Source: Aeromonas australiensis
GTDB taxonomy: Bacteria; Pseudomonadota; Gammaproteobacteria; Enterobacterales; Aeromonadaceae
Length of the DNA stretch: 54,402 nucleotides
Reading direction: 5' to 3'
Assembly: GCF_000819725.1 (NCBI RefSeq)
Contig: NZ_CDDH01000004.1
Location: forward strand, 1 to 54,402
Of the stretch, positions 9,101-17,198 are shown piece by piece. A program made the position numbers and the translations under genes. Positions within the stretch are counted from its first letter, which is position 1; each line of letters starts with the position of its first letter. The notes under the pieces were generated by a model, which searched no databases, was not told where the DNA came from, and saw only the letters and a list, made by a program, of their open reading frames with translations.

Positions 9101-10417
9101 CTACCCTCGTTCATGCACCAGTTGGCCATCCACATAGGTGCGGTAGATGGATCTGTCATCCCCCAGGGTCAACAGCACAAAGAGCTTGTCCCGCAGGGTG
9201 GTGGAGTTGTCATAACGCAGCTGCTGCAGCGGGGTGGCGACCGGGTCGAGCACCACGAAGTCCCCCTCCTTGCCCACCGCAAAGCTGCCGATCTTCTCAT
9301 CCAGCCCTAGCGAATGGGCGCCGCCCAGGGTGGCCAGATAGAAGGCCTGATAGGCCGAGAGCCGCTCCCCCTGCAACTGCATCACCTTGTAGGCCTCGTT
9401 GAGGGTCTGCAGCATGTTGAAGGTGGTGCCCGCGCCGATGTCGGTGCCCATCCCTACCTTCACCTGCTTGCGCCACGCCTTGTGCAGCTTGAACAGACCA
9501 CTGCCGAGATAGAGATTGGAGGTGGGACAGAAGGCGATGGTGGAGCCGGTCTCCTTCAGGCAATCCCACTCCTGCTCTTCCAGATGGACGCAGTGGGCAA
9601 AGACGCAGTTGTGACCGGTCAACCCATGCTGGTGATAGACATCGAGATAACCCTTGTGCGCCGGGAAGAGGGATTTCACCCAGGCGATCTCGTCCTTGTT
9701 CTCGCACAGATGGGTGTGCAGATAGGTGGTGGGAAACTCTTCGCGCAGTCGCTGCGCCATCGCCAGCTGCTCGGGTGTCGAGGTGGGTGCAAATCGTGGT
9801 GTGATGGCATATAGCAGGCGACCATTGCCGTGCCAGCGCTCGATAAGCTGCTTGCTCTGCACATAACTGCTCTCGGCAGTATCGAGCAGATAATCGGGCG
9901 CATTGCGATCCATCATTACCTTGCCGGCGATCATCCGCATATTGATGCGGCTGGCCGCCTCGAACAGGGCGTCCACCGACTCGGGGTGAACGGTGCCGAA
10001 CACCAGCGCCGTGGTGGTGCCGTTTCGCAGCAACTGCTTGATAAAGAAGGTGGACATCTCGCGGGCATATTCGAGATCGTTGTAACGCCGCTCGGCCGGG
10101 AAGGTGTGGCGGTTGAGCCACTCCAGCAGCTGCTCGCCATAGGCCCCTACCATCTCGCTCTGGGGATAGTGAATGTGGGTATCGACAAAGCCCGGCACTA
10201 TCATCTTGCCGCGATAATCCCGCACCCGCACTTCGGCCGGAATGCGATCTTTCCCCTCCTCCCACTCACCGAACCAGTCGATGCAACCGTTGCGAATGAT
10301 CAGCAGACCATCCTCGATAAGGCGGGCGTTGGACTCAATCTCCTCGGGCTGATCCACCACCCGGGTGATATCGAAGAAGCTGCCACGCACCGCTTTGACA
10401 GAGTTATCGTTTTTCAT
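9101..10417 (-). CDS. guaD: Guanine deaminase
   Basis: Zinc amidohydrolase converting guanine to xanthine and ammonia in the cytosol. The 438 residues match E. coli GuaD (439). Visible features are the metal-binding PGFVDTHIHYPQ (His81 and His83), HTHLCENKDE in the middle, HCVHLEEQE, and the GTDIGAGTTFNML loop with the catalytic aspartate. The ATG at 10417 is preferred over the GTG immediately upstream because AGGGA sits seven bases before it. It lies 52 bases after xanQ with no terminator, so xanQ-guaD is probably one unit: import of xanthine next to production of xanthine from guanine. Confidence 0.95.
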   Translation of the reverse strand: MKNDNSVKAVRGSFFDITRVVDQPEEIESNARLIEDGLLIIRNGCIDWFGEWEEGKDRIPAEVRVRDYRGKMIVPGFVDTHIHYPQSEMVGAYGEQLLEWLNRHTFPAERRYNDLEYAREMSTFFIKQLLRNGTTTALVFGTVHPESVDALFEAASRINMRMIAGKVMMDRNAPDYLLDTAESSYVQSKQLIERWHGNGRLLYAITPRFAPTSTPEQLAMAQRLREEFPTTYLHTHLCENKDEIAWVKSLFPAHKGYLDVYHQHGLTGHNCVFAHCVHLEEQEWDCLKETGSTIAFCPTSNLYLGSGLFKLHKAWRKQVKVGMGTDIGAGTTFNMLQTLNEAYKVMQLQGERLSAYQAFYLATLGGAHSLGLDEKIGSFAVGKEGDFVVLDPVATPLQQLRYDNSTTLRDKLFVLLTLGDDRSIYRTYVDGQLVHERG

Positions 10418-10469
10418 CACTGTTTCCCTGTTTCTGTTGTTCTGTTGACGTTTTTTGCCGGTTTAACCG

Positions 10470-11993
10470 TCAGAACCGTTCCACTTGTGGCGCCACCGCC
10501 TGCCCGGGCACTGGCTCTGGTGAACCCTCCCCCTTGCTGGCCGATGACAGGCCCGCGCTGCGGGCGGTAAAGATCACATCCGGTTTGTCGCTCAGCTGGA
10601 TCACCTCCACCGCCTCGGCATCCCTGACGGCCGCCTTGCGTTTGCGGCTTTGCGGCAGCACCAGATTCATGATGATGGCGGTGATGCCGCCGGCGCAGAT
10701 GGGATTCTCCACCAGCATGTAGATACCCGCCGGCAGCACCTTGAAGACGTTCGGGTCATAGGAGACCCCGAGCCCAAGACCCAGCGAGGTGGCGACAATC
10801 AGGGTCTCCCGTCGATCGAAGCCGTGGCTGATGATGATGCGACCACCGGCGATGGCGATCATCGAGAACATGATGACCATGGCGCCCCCCATCACAGGTG
10901 ACGGTATGGTGGTAAAGAAGCGCCCCACCACCGGGAAGAGCCCCAGCAGCACCAGAATGACGGCGATAAACTTGCCCACATGGCGTGACGCCACCCCGGT
11001 CATCTGGATGACGCCGTTGTTCTGGGCAAAGGTGGTGAGCGGCAAAGAGCCAAGGGCCGAAGCAATGACCGAGACCAACCCATCCGCCAGCACGCCGCCG
11101 GAGAGTCGCTTTTGAAACTCGGGGCCCTGAATATCCCGGTGGGAGACCATGGCGGTGGCGGTGATGTCCCCCACCGCCTCCAGCACGCTCAACAGATAGA
11201 TGGTGCCCGCCAGCATAAAGGCGTGAAAATCGAAGGAGAAACCGTACTTGAACGGAACAGGCACAGTGATAAGCGGCAGGTTCTCAAGGGCGGAGAAATC
11301 CACCATGCCAAGCATCAGGGCCACCGCATAGCCCACCATCAGACCGATGGCAATGCCGCTCATCCGCAGCAGCGGGCTTTTGCTGCAGTTAAAGGCGACG
11401 ATGACGCAGAGCACCAAAAGCCCCAGCCCGATGTGCTCGTATTTGCCAAAGGTGCCGCTGCTCATGGCGGAGAAGCCGCCGCCAAAGTCGATGATCCCCA
11501 CCTTGATTAGGCTCAGGCCAATCATCAGTACCACCACACCGCTCACGGTCGGGGTGATCACCCGCTTGAGGTAGGGCAGCACGAAGGAGGAGCCCATCAC
11601 CAGAAAGGCACCGACAAAGGAGACCCCGAGCAGGGTCGAGACGATCAGCTCCTCGTGGATGCCATCACTCTTCATGGCACCGCCCAGCGCGATCATCACG
11701 GTGACGAAGGAGAAGTTGACCGACTGGATGGAGAGCAGCCCAGAACCGATGGGGCCATAACGGTTCACCTGCAACCAGGTGCCGATGCCGGAGGCGATCA
11801 TCGCCATGGAGACCAGATAGGCGGTGGTCTCGGTAGATAGGCCCAGGGCGCCGCCGACGATCAGCGCCGGGGTCACCATGGGGACAAAAATGGCCAGCAG
11901 ATGGGTCACTGCGCCCATCAGGGTTTGATAAAACGGGGGTTTGTCTTCCAGCTCGTAGATAAGATCCGAGTGCTTGCGTGTTGTTTTAGACAT
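10470..11993 (-). CDS. xanQ: Xanthine permease XanQ (NCS2 family)
   Basis: A 507-residue inner-membrane xanthine:H+ symporter. Long stretches read as in E. coli XanQ: FVPMVTPALIVGGALGLS, the GSGLLSIQSVNFSF motif, VLEAVGDITATAMVS in helix 8, and TTFAQNNGVIQMTGVASR in helix 10, which carry the substrate-binding Glu and Gln. About 14 membrane segments are visible. The C-terminal tail of roughly 50 residues is longer than in E. coli (466 residues in total) and contains no recognised domain. The start at 11993 begins MSKTTRKHSDLIYELEDKPP, aligned with the E. coli N terminus. Upstream is xdhD; the 95-base gap has a hairpin. Confidence 0.94.
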   Translation of the reverse strand: MSKTTRKHSDLIYELEDKPPFYQTLMGAVTHLLAIFVPMVTPALIVGGALGLSTETTAYLVSMAMIASGIGTWLQVNRYGPIGSGLLSIQSVNFSFVTVMIALGGAMKSDGIHEELIVSTLLGVSFVGAFLVMGSSFVLPYLKRVITPTVSGVVVLMIGLSLIKVGIIDFGGGFSAMSSGTFGKYEHIGLGLLVLCVIVAFNCSKSPLLRMSGIAIGLMVGYAVALMLGMVDFSALENLPLITVPVPFKYGFSFDFHAFMLAGTIYLLSVLEAVGDITATAMVSHRDIQGPEFQKRLSGGVLADGLVSVIASALGSLPLTTFAQNNGVIQMTGVASRHVGKFIAVILVLLGLFPVVGRFFTTIPSPVMGGAMVIMFSMIAIAGGRIIISHGFDRRETLIVATSLGLGLGVSYDPNVFKVLPAGIYMLVENPICAGGITAIIMNLVLPQSRKRKAAVRDAEAVEVIQLSDKPDVIFTARSAGLSSASKGEGSPEPVPGQAVAPQVERF

Positions 11994-12051
11994 CGTATTT
12001 GTCCCATCACACAGAAGGTAGGCGGAGTACTCATTCCGCTGTCAGGCGCTG

Positions 12052-12073
12052 GGGGCGAGCTGGCGCCCGCCCC
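12052..12073 (-). other. Hairpin between xdhD and xanQ
   Basis: GGGGCG and CGCCCC pair around a ten-base loop that contains GGCGCC. No T-run follows on the minus strand. It is one of several such gap hairpins in this island. Confidence 0.4.
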
Positions 12074-12088
12074 TCACCTTTTCTTTTG

Positions 12089-14986
12089 TTATGCCGACAC
12101 GTGTTGCTCCAGCTTGCCCAGTTCGCGCAAGATCTGCTCCGGCGTGAAGTGCCACTTGCGCAGCCAGACACCGCAGGCGTCGTGGATAGCGGTGGCGATG
12201 GCGGGCGCCGCACCGTTCACCCCGATCTCCGAGATGGACTTGGCGCCGTAAGGGCCGACCTTGTCGTCACTCGGCACCAGAAAGGCCCGGAAGTCGCGGG
12301 GAATGTCGCCAATCTTGGGCGCGCCATAGCTCTTCAGATCCCGGGTGAGCGGGATGCCCTTGCTGTCGTAGCAGATCTCTTCGGTCATGGTGTGGCCGAT
12401 GGCCCGCATGGTCGCCCCGTAGATCTGGCCGAGGGCCAGCTCCGGGTTGATGGGGGTACCGCAGTCGAGCAGGGCGTAGAACTTGTCGAGACGGATCTCG
12501 CCGGTTCTGAGGTTGACCGCCACCTCGGCGAAGTTGGCCCCATACGGGAAGGCAAGCTCAGAGGTGATATAGCTGGCGGTGCCCACCAGAATACCGAAAC
12601 CGGTACCTGTCTCCGCCTTGTGGGCCAACTTGGCAAGGCTCACCTCCCCCTGCTTGCCGCGCACGATACCCGGGTGAACCAGATCTACGTCTTCGACCGG
12701 CTCGCCCAGCATGGCGGCACCGTGGAACAGGATCTTCGCCTTGAGGTTCTCGGCCGCCATCTTGGCCGCGTTGCCGGAGAAGCAGGTACCGGACGAGGCG
12801 TAGGCCCCCTTGTCGAACAGGGCGTGGTCGGTGTCACCGGAGATCACATGCACATCGCTGAGCGGGCAACCGAGCACCTCGGCGGTCAGCTTAGCCACCA
12901 CGGTATCGAGGCCGGTACCGATATCGGCGCCACCGGAGTGGACGATAAAGGTGCCGTCCGATTCCAGTTTGACCATGCAGTTGGCCTGATCGATATCCGG
13001 GATCCCCGATTTTTGCATGATGATGGCGACGCCACGACCGATGCGCCAATCCCCGTCGGCGGGTTTGGGGCTATCCCAGGCAATCAGCTCCCGTCCCTGC
13101 TTGAGGATGGGCTCGAGGGCGCAGCTGGCGGCGTGGGGCACAGAGGTCGGCATCTTGCCCTCGCCGATGGCACCCAGCACCTTGAGGATGTCCCCTTCGT
13201 GCACCCGGTTGTGCTCCACCATGTCGAGCTGATCGAGGCCCAGTTTCTCGGCAAGCTCGGCAATGGCCATGGTCAGCGCGAAGTTGCCCTTGGGCGCGCC
13301 ATAACCCTGATAGGCGCCGGTCGGGCAGATGTTGCTGTAGTAGGTGTTGACGGTAAAGCGCACGTTGTCGCACGGATAGAGCGGCAGGGAGAGCGCCGGG
13401 CCGTTGCTTGGTACCGTCAATGAGTGGTTGCCGTAAGGGCCGGTGTTGGCACGAAAATCCATGTCGATGGCGGTGATGGTGCCATCTTTCTTGGCCCCCA
13501 CTTTCACCTTCACCTTGGCCACATGGCGCGAGGTGTTGCTGATGAACTCCTCTTCACGGGTGTAGCGGAAGGTGACCGGACGGCCGGTGACCCTGGTCGC
13601 CCAGGCGCACACCTCTTCCAGCAGGATATCCTGCTTGGAGCCAAAGCCGCCTCCTACCCGCTCCTTGATCACATGCACCTGGTGCTGCTTCATGCCGACA
13701 ATGCGCGCCACCTGACGGCGCACGTGCCACGGCACCTGGGTGGAGGCGTGAATAACCAGACGATCCCCATCCATATAGGTAAAGCAGATGTGCGGCTCGG
13801 TCGGGCACTGCTGGGCCTGGGTCGATTCGTAGGTGCGCTCGACTATCTCGTCCGCCTCGGCAAAGCCTGTTGCCACGTCACCGATCTGGCCATGGACGCT
13901 GGCGGCCAGGTTCTCGTGGGGGCGGGAACCGATGGGGAAGTTGATGATCATGTGCTCGTTACCACGACGTACCGAGCAGGCGTTCTGCTGCTCGAGATCC
14001 GCCGGCGCACCGGCCATGTAGACGATGGGTTCGTCGTGGACCAGGGGTGCATTGGGGGCCATCGCCTCATCGATGGTCATGACCGCCGGCAGCACCTGAT
14101 ACTCGACCTCGATGAGCTTGAGCGCGGCCAATGCGATGGCTTCGCTCTCGGCCACCACAGCGGCGACCCTGTCACCTACGTGGCGCACCTTGCGGCTGAA
14201 CATGCGGCGATCGAGGGGTGACGGCTCGGGCGCGCTCTGGCCACCCGGGGTGTAGTAGATATCCGGGCAGTTGAGGTGAGTGATGACATGAACGACGCCC
14301 GGCAGCGCCTCGGCGCGGCTCACGTCGAGTTTGGTGATCACTGCATGAGGATGGGGACTGCGCAGCATCTTGATGATCAGCGCATCCTCGGTAACCCGAT
14401 CCTCCACGTAGCAGGGCTTGGCCTGCACCATCTTGGCGGCGTCCACTTTCGGACAGCTCTTGCCGATATGGCGCAAATCGTCGCGAAACTCCGGGGCGAT
14501 CTGGCACAGATAATCCGGGTCCTTCATCCGTGAGCAGGCAAGCTCGATGGCCTGATAGAACTGCTGGTAGCCACCGTCCCGGTGAAACAGGCCCGAGAGG
14601 GCATCGTCGATTTGATCACGGCTGGGCTCGGGGTGGCGATCAAGCAGGTCGGTGACGATAAGCGCCGCAGCCGGATCGTTGTAGCCGGACTGCACCACCC
14701 CCACATCTACCATCGCCTGCTGTACCAGACTGAGCTGGTTCCAGCTACCCAGCGACTCGGCGGTGCGCACCTGCGCCCCCTCCAGCTGGGCGGCAATCAG
14801 CAGGGAAGCGTTGATCACCTTGCCGTTGAAGAGGATGGCGTCGGAGCCGGCGAAACCAAAGCCATCGTCACTGTTGCGCACCGAGTGCATCCGGCACTGG
14901 TTGAACAGCACCCGCTGGGCATTGTCACCAGCCTTGCAGATGACGGTGCGCAGGGCACCGTTCAGGGTAAAGTTGAGTTCCATCAT
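12089..14986 (-). CDS. xdhD: Molybdenum hydroxylase XdhD with a cysteine-less Fe-S domain
   Basis: A 965-residue fused protein: an N-terminal domain shaped like the [2Fe-2S] subunit (about residues 1-150) followed by a full molybdopterin domain with the cofactor loop GGGFGSKQDILLEE, the GYGAPKGNFA loop and the C-terminal KSISEIGVNGAAPAIATAI with the presumed catalytic Glu. The cluster ligands are gone: the ferredoxin loop reads GFGFAG (42-47), the CGFC site reads QSGYND (99-104), and the CRC site reads FHRDGG. E. coli XdhD, from memory, shows the same change. The first of two adjacent ATGs (14986) is chosen because AGGAGG lies seven bases upstream and ATGA overlaps the ygfM stop. It probably acts on purine breakdown products with a selenium-modified Mo centre (inference from neighbours). 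Confidence 0.93.
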   Translation of the reverse strand: MMELNFTLNGALRTVICKAGDNAQRVLFNQCRMHSVRNSDDGFGFAGSDAILFNGKVINASLLIAAQLEGAQVRTAESLGSWNQLSLVQQAMVDVGVVQSGYNDPAAALIVTDLLDRHPEPSRDQIDDALSGLFHRDGGYQQFYQAIELACSRMKDPDYLCQIAPEFRDDLRHIGKSCPKVDAAKMVQAKPCYVEDRVTEDALIIKMLRSPHPHAVITKLDVSRAEALPGVVHVITHLNCPDIYYTPGGQSAPEPSPLDRRMFSRKVRHVGDRVAAVVAESEAIALAALKLIEVEYQVLPAVMTIDEAMAPNAPLVHDEPIVYMAGAPADLEQQNACSVRRGNEHMIINFPIGSRPHENLAASVHGQIGDVATGFAEADEIVERTYESTQAQQCPTEPHICFTYMDGDRLVIHASTQVPWHVRRQVARIVGMKQHQVHVIKERVGGGFGSKQDILLEEVCAWATRVTGRPVTFRYTREEEFISNTSRHVAKVKVKVGAKKDGTITAIDMDFRANTGPYGNHSLTVPSNGPALSLPLYPCDNVRFTVNTYYSNICPTGAYQGYGAPKGNFALTMAIAELAEKLGLDQLDMVEHNRVHEGDILKVLGAIGEGKMPTSVPHAASCALEPILKQGRELIAWDSPKPADGDWRIGRGVAIIMQKSGIPDIDQANCMVKLESDGTFIVHSGGADIGTGLDTVVAKLTAEVLGCPLSDVHVISGDTDHALFDKGAYASSGTCFSGNAAKMAAENLKAKILFHGAAMLGEPVEDVDLVHPGIVRGKQGEVSLAKLAHKAETGTGFGILVGTASYITSELAFPYGANFAEVAVNLRTGEIRLDKFYALLDCGTPINPELALGQIYGATMRAIGHTMTEEICYDSKGIPLTRDLKSYGAPKIGDIPRDFRAFLVPSDDKVGPYGAKSISEIGVNGAAPAIATAIHDACGVWLRKWHFTPEQILRELGKLEQHVSA

Positions 14987-15759
14987 GCTTGCACCTCCTG
15001 CTGCTGGCACTCCACCAGCAGATCCGCCACTACCACGCCGCTGATATACCGCTTGTAACTTATGCTGCCCGCCAGATCCTCACGGGGCGCCACCAGCTCG
15101 CTCACGGCTGCTTCCAGCACGGCATCGTGCAGTTCGCGGCGCTCCAGATCCCGCAGACGCATCGGTTGCGGGGTAACGCCAGCGACGGCGACCCGCATCT
15201 CGCCAAGGGCGTCGAGGGCCACGGCGGCGGTCATCACCGCCAAGCCATCGGCATTGCGGCTGATGCGGCGAGTGGCGCAGCGCAGTTCGGGCTCCGGCAG
15301 CACAACTCCCAGCACCAGGGCATTGCGCTGCCCCGTCAGATAGGCGTCGATGGGTTGCAGCAGGTTATTCTCCAGCACCACCACTGCTTCAAGCACCAGC
15401 AGTACCGGCAACAGCGGGGAGTCCTGCTGCTGGCAGGCAATCTCGCCGCCAATGGTGGCCTGATTGCGCAGATGGCGGGAGTAGACAAACCCCAGCGCCT
15501 CGCACAGGGCGGCCGGGGTACGGGGATCATCTTTCAGGGTCTGCAGGGTGACGGTGGCGCCGATATGGAGCTGGCCATGCTGTTGCTCAATCTGGTTCAG
15601 TCCCAGCTTGTCCAGCGAGATAGCGACCTTCTTGTCGGTGCGAGTCGGAGCGGCGTTAAGCTTGCTGCCGCCCCCCATGTAGACGGCGTCGTTGCCAAAG
15701 TGGGCCTTGAGTTCCAAAGCCTGACCCAGTTGCTCGGGTCGGAAGAATTGCTCAATCAT
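14983..15759 (-). CDS. ygfM: FAD-binding subunit YgfM of the XdhD hydroxylase
   Basis: A 258-residue flavoprotein of the molybdopterin-dehydrogenase FAD family (E. coli YgfM about 259). It shows a shortened YMGGGSKLN at residue 27 in place of the usual AGGTDL loop, and ATIGGEIACQQQDSPLLPVLL near residue 101 for FAD binding. Its stop overlaps the xdhD ATG by four bases, so the pair is made together. XdhD lacks Fe-S cysteines, so how electrons reach this FAD is unclear; either the partners differ from classical xanthine dehydrogenase or the flavin has another donor. Eighty bases with a hairpin separate it from ssnA. Confidence 0.9.
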   Translation of the reverse strand: MIEQFFRPEQLGQALELKAHFGNDAVYMGGGSKLNAAPTRTDKKVAISLDKLGLNQIEQQHGQLHIGATVTLQTLKDDPRTPAALCEALGFVYSRHLRNQATIGGEIACQQQDSPLLPVLLVLEAVVVLENNLLQPIDAYLTGQRNALVLGVVLPEPELRCATRRISRNADGLAVMTAAVALDALGEMRVAVAGVTPQPMRLRDLERRELHDAVLEAAVSELVAPREDLAGSISYKRYISGVVVADLLVECQQQEVQA

Positions 15760-15778
15760 GTGTCGTCCTTACTCTTGC

Positions 15779-15811
15779 TGCCCGCCGCCGGGAAAATCCA
15801 CCGGGCGGGCA
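15779..15811 (-). other. Hairpin between ssnA and ygfM
   Basis: TGCCCGCC and GGCGGGCA form an eight-pair stem in the 80-base gap. There is no T-run, so a processing or stabilising role is more likely than termination. Confidence 0.45.
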
Positions 15812-15839
15812 ATCCGGTCCAAAACTGTGGAAGGTGGCC

Positions 15840-17168
15840 TTAGGCCAGCTGATCCATCCGTTGCCACAGGCGGCTCGCCACCTTGCTGGCCTGCTCATAA
15901 ATGGGCGCGACATCGAACGGGAACTCGCGATCCTGATAGACCATGCGCCCCTCTACCATCACGCTGTTGACGCTGGCAGATCCCATGCTGAAGGCGAGAT
16001 GGCCACCGAGGTTGCGCGGCGCCAGCGGAGTCGGCGCGTCGTAGTCGCAAATGGTGAGGTCGGCCTTGTAGCCGGGCTCCAGGCGGCCAAATTTGGCGCC
16101 GAAGTTGCGTTCCAGCAGGGTGTTGCCGTTCCAGAGGAAGCGGGCAAAGCTGTCGGGCCACAGGGCGCCACCGGCATCCTTGTGCTTGAAGTAGGCGAAC
16201 TTGAGCTCTTCGAGCATGTCGGAGCCGATGCCGTCGGTGCCGAGCGCCAGATTGCGATACTCCGGCAGGTGCATGTTGTAGCCCACGTGGTTGTTCATGT
16301 TGGAGCGGGCGTTGTGCACCAGGAAGGCATCGCGGCTGTTGAGCAGCTCGATGTCAGCCGGGCTCAGGTAAATACCGTGGGCGATCAGGGTCTTGCTGTC
16401 GACAAGGCCAAACTCGTCCAACCGGGCGATGGGCTCCTTGCCATAGTGGTGGTGACCATGGGCCATGTCGTAACGGTCTTCCGCCACATGGATATGCAGC
16501 CCGCGACCGGTGACCTGCACCGCTTCGCGCAGCATGGCGAGCCCCTCGTCGGGCACGGTGAAGGGGGCGTGGGCGCCGATATGGGCCTCCACCAGATAGG
16601 GTTCGCTCCCCTTGGCTTTGGCCGCATCGATCTGTTGGGCAAACAGGATGTTCTCCTCCACCCCGGCCTGCAGCTCGGCAAGGCCGCCGTTGCGATCCGT
16701 GGTCTCGAAGCAGGTCATGCCGCGCAGACCCGCCTCCACAAACCCTTTGCGCAATACATTCAACGAGCCCTTGATGAAGTTGGGCGAGGCGTGGTGGTCG
16801 ATCACCGCACTGCAACCGCTTTTGAGCGCTTCCAGCGAGCAGATGAGGCCGCTGTAGTAGAGGGACTCTTCATCGAGCGCCCGATCGAGCCGCCACCAGA
16901 GGTTTTTCAGGGTCGAGATAAAGTCTGGGCAGGGGGCAATATTGGCCATGATCCCCCGCGACAGGCCGGAGTAGAAGTGGTTGTGGGCACAGACGATGCC
17001 CGGCATCACCAGCTTGCCCCCCATCTCCCGATAGTTGGCTTCCGGGTAAAGGGCCCGCAGATTGGGCCCCACCGCTTTGATAAGCGATCCTTCGATGGCG
17101 ATATCCACCCCTTCCAGTACCCGGGTCGGCTCCAGCTGGACGGCGGTGACGTTTTTCAGAATAAACAT
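15840..17168 (-). CDS. ssnA: Putative aminohydrolase SsnA
   Basis: A 442-residue zinc amidohydrolase (the E. coli SsnA length). Metal-site residues are visible in PGIVCAHNHFYSG (residues 56-68), DHHASPNF, HIHVAEDRYD and the ALGTDGIGSDML loop. Related proteins deaminate or hydrolyse heterocyclic rings (guanine and chlorohydrolase group), so an opened or partly reduced purine is a plausible substrate. In E. coli it was first noted for a stationary-phase effect. Published work on gut bacteria groups ssnA with ygfK, hyuA, ygeX, ygeY and ygeW in anaerobic urate use. It lies 30 bases downstream of ygfK and is probably cotranscribed from the promoter ahead of ygfK. Confidence 0.93.
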   Translation of the reverse strand: MFILKNVTAVQLEPTRVLEGVDIAIEGSLIKAVGPNLRALYPEANYREMGGKLVMPGIVCAHNHFYSGLSRGIMANIAPCPDFISTLKNLWWRLDRALDEESLYYSGLICSLEALKSGCSAVIDHHASPNFIKGSLNVLRKGFVEAGLRGMTCFETTDRNGGLAELQAGVEENILFAQQIDAAKAKGSEPYLVEAHIGAHAPFTVPDEGLAMLREAVQVTGRGLHIHVAEDRYDMAHGHHHYGKEPIARLDEFGLVDSKTLIAHGIYLSPADIELLNSRDAFLVHNARSNMNNHVGYNMHLPEYRNLALGTDGIGSDMLEELKFAYFKHKDAGGALWPDSFARFLWNGNTLLERNFGAKFGRLEPGYKADLTICDYDAPTPLAPRNLGGHLAFSMGSASVNSVMVEGRMVYQDREFPFDVAPIYEQASKVASRLWQRMDQLA

Positions 17169-17198
17169 GGTGTGCTCCTTCGCTTATTCGTGGTTCGC

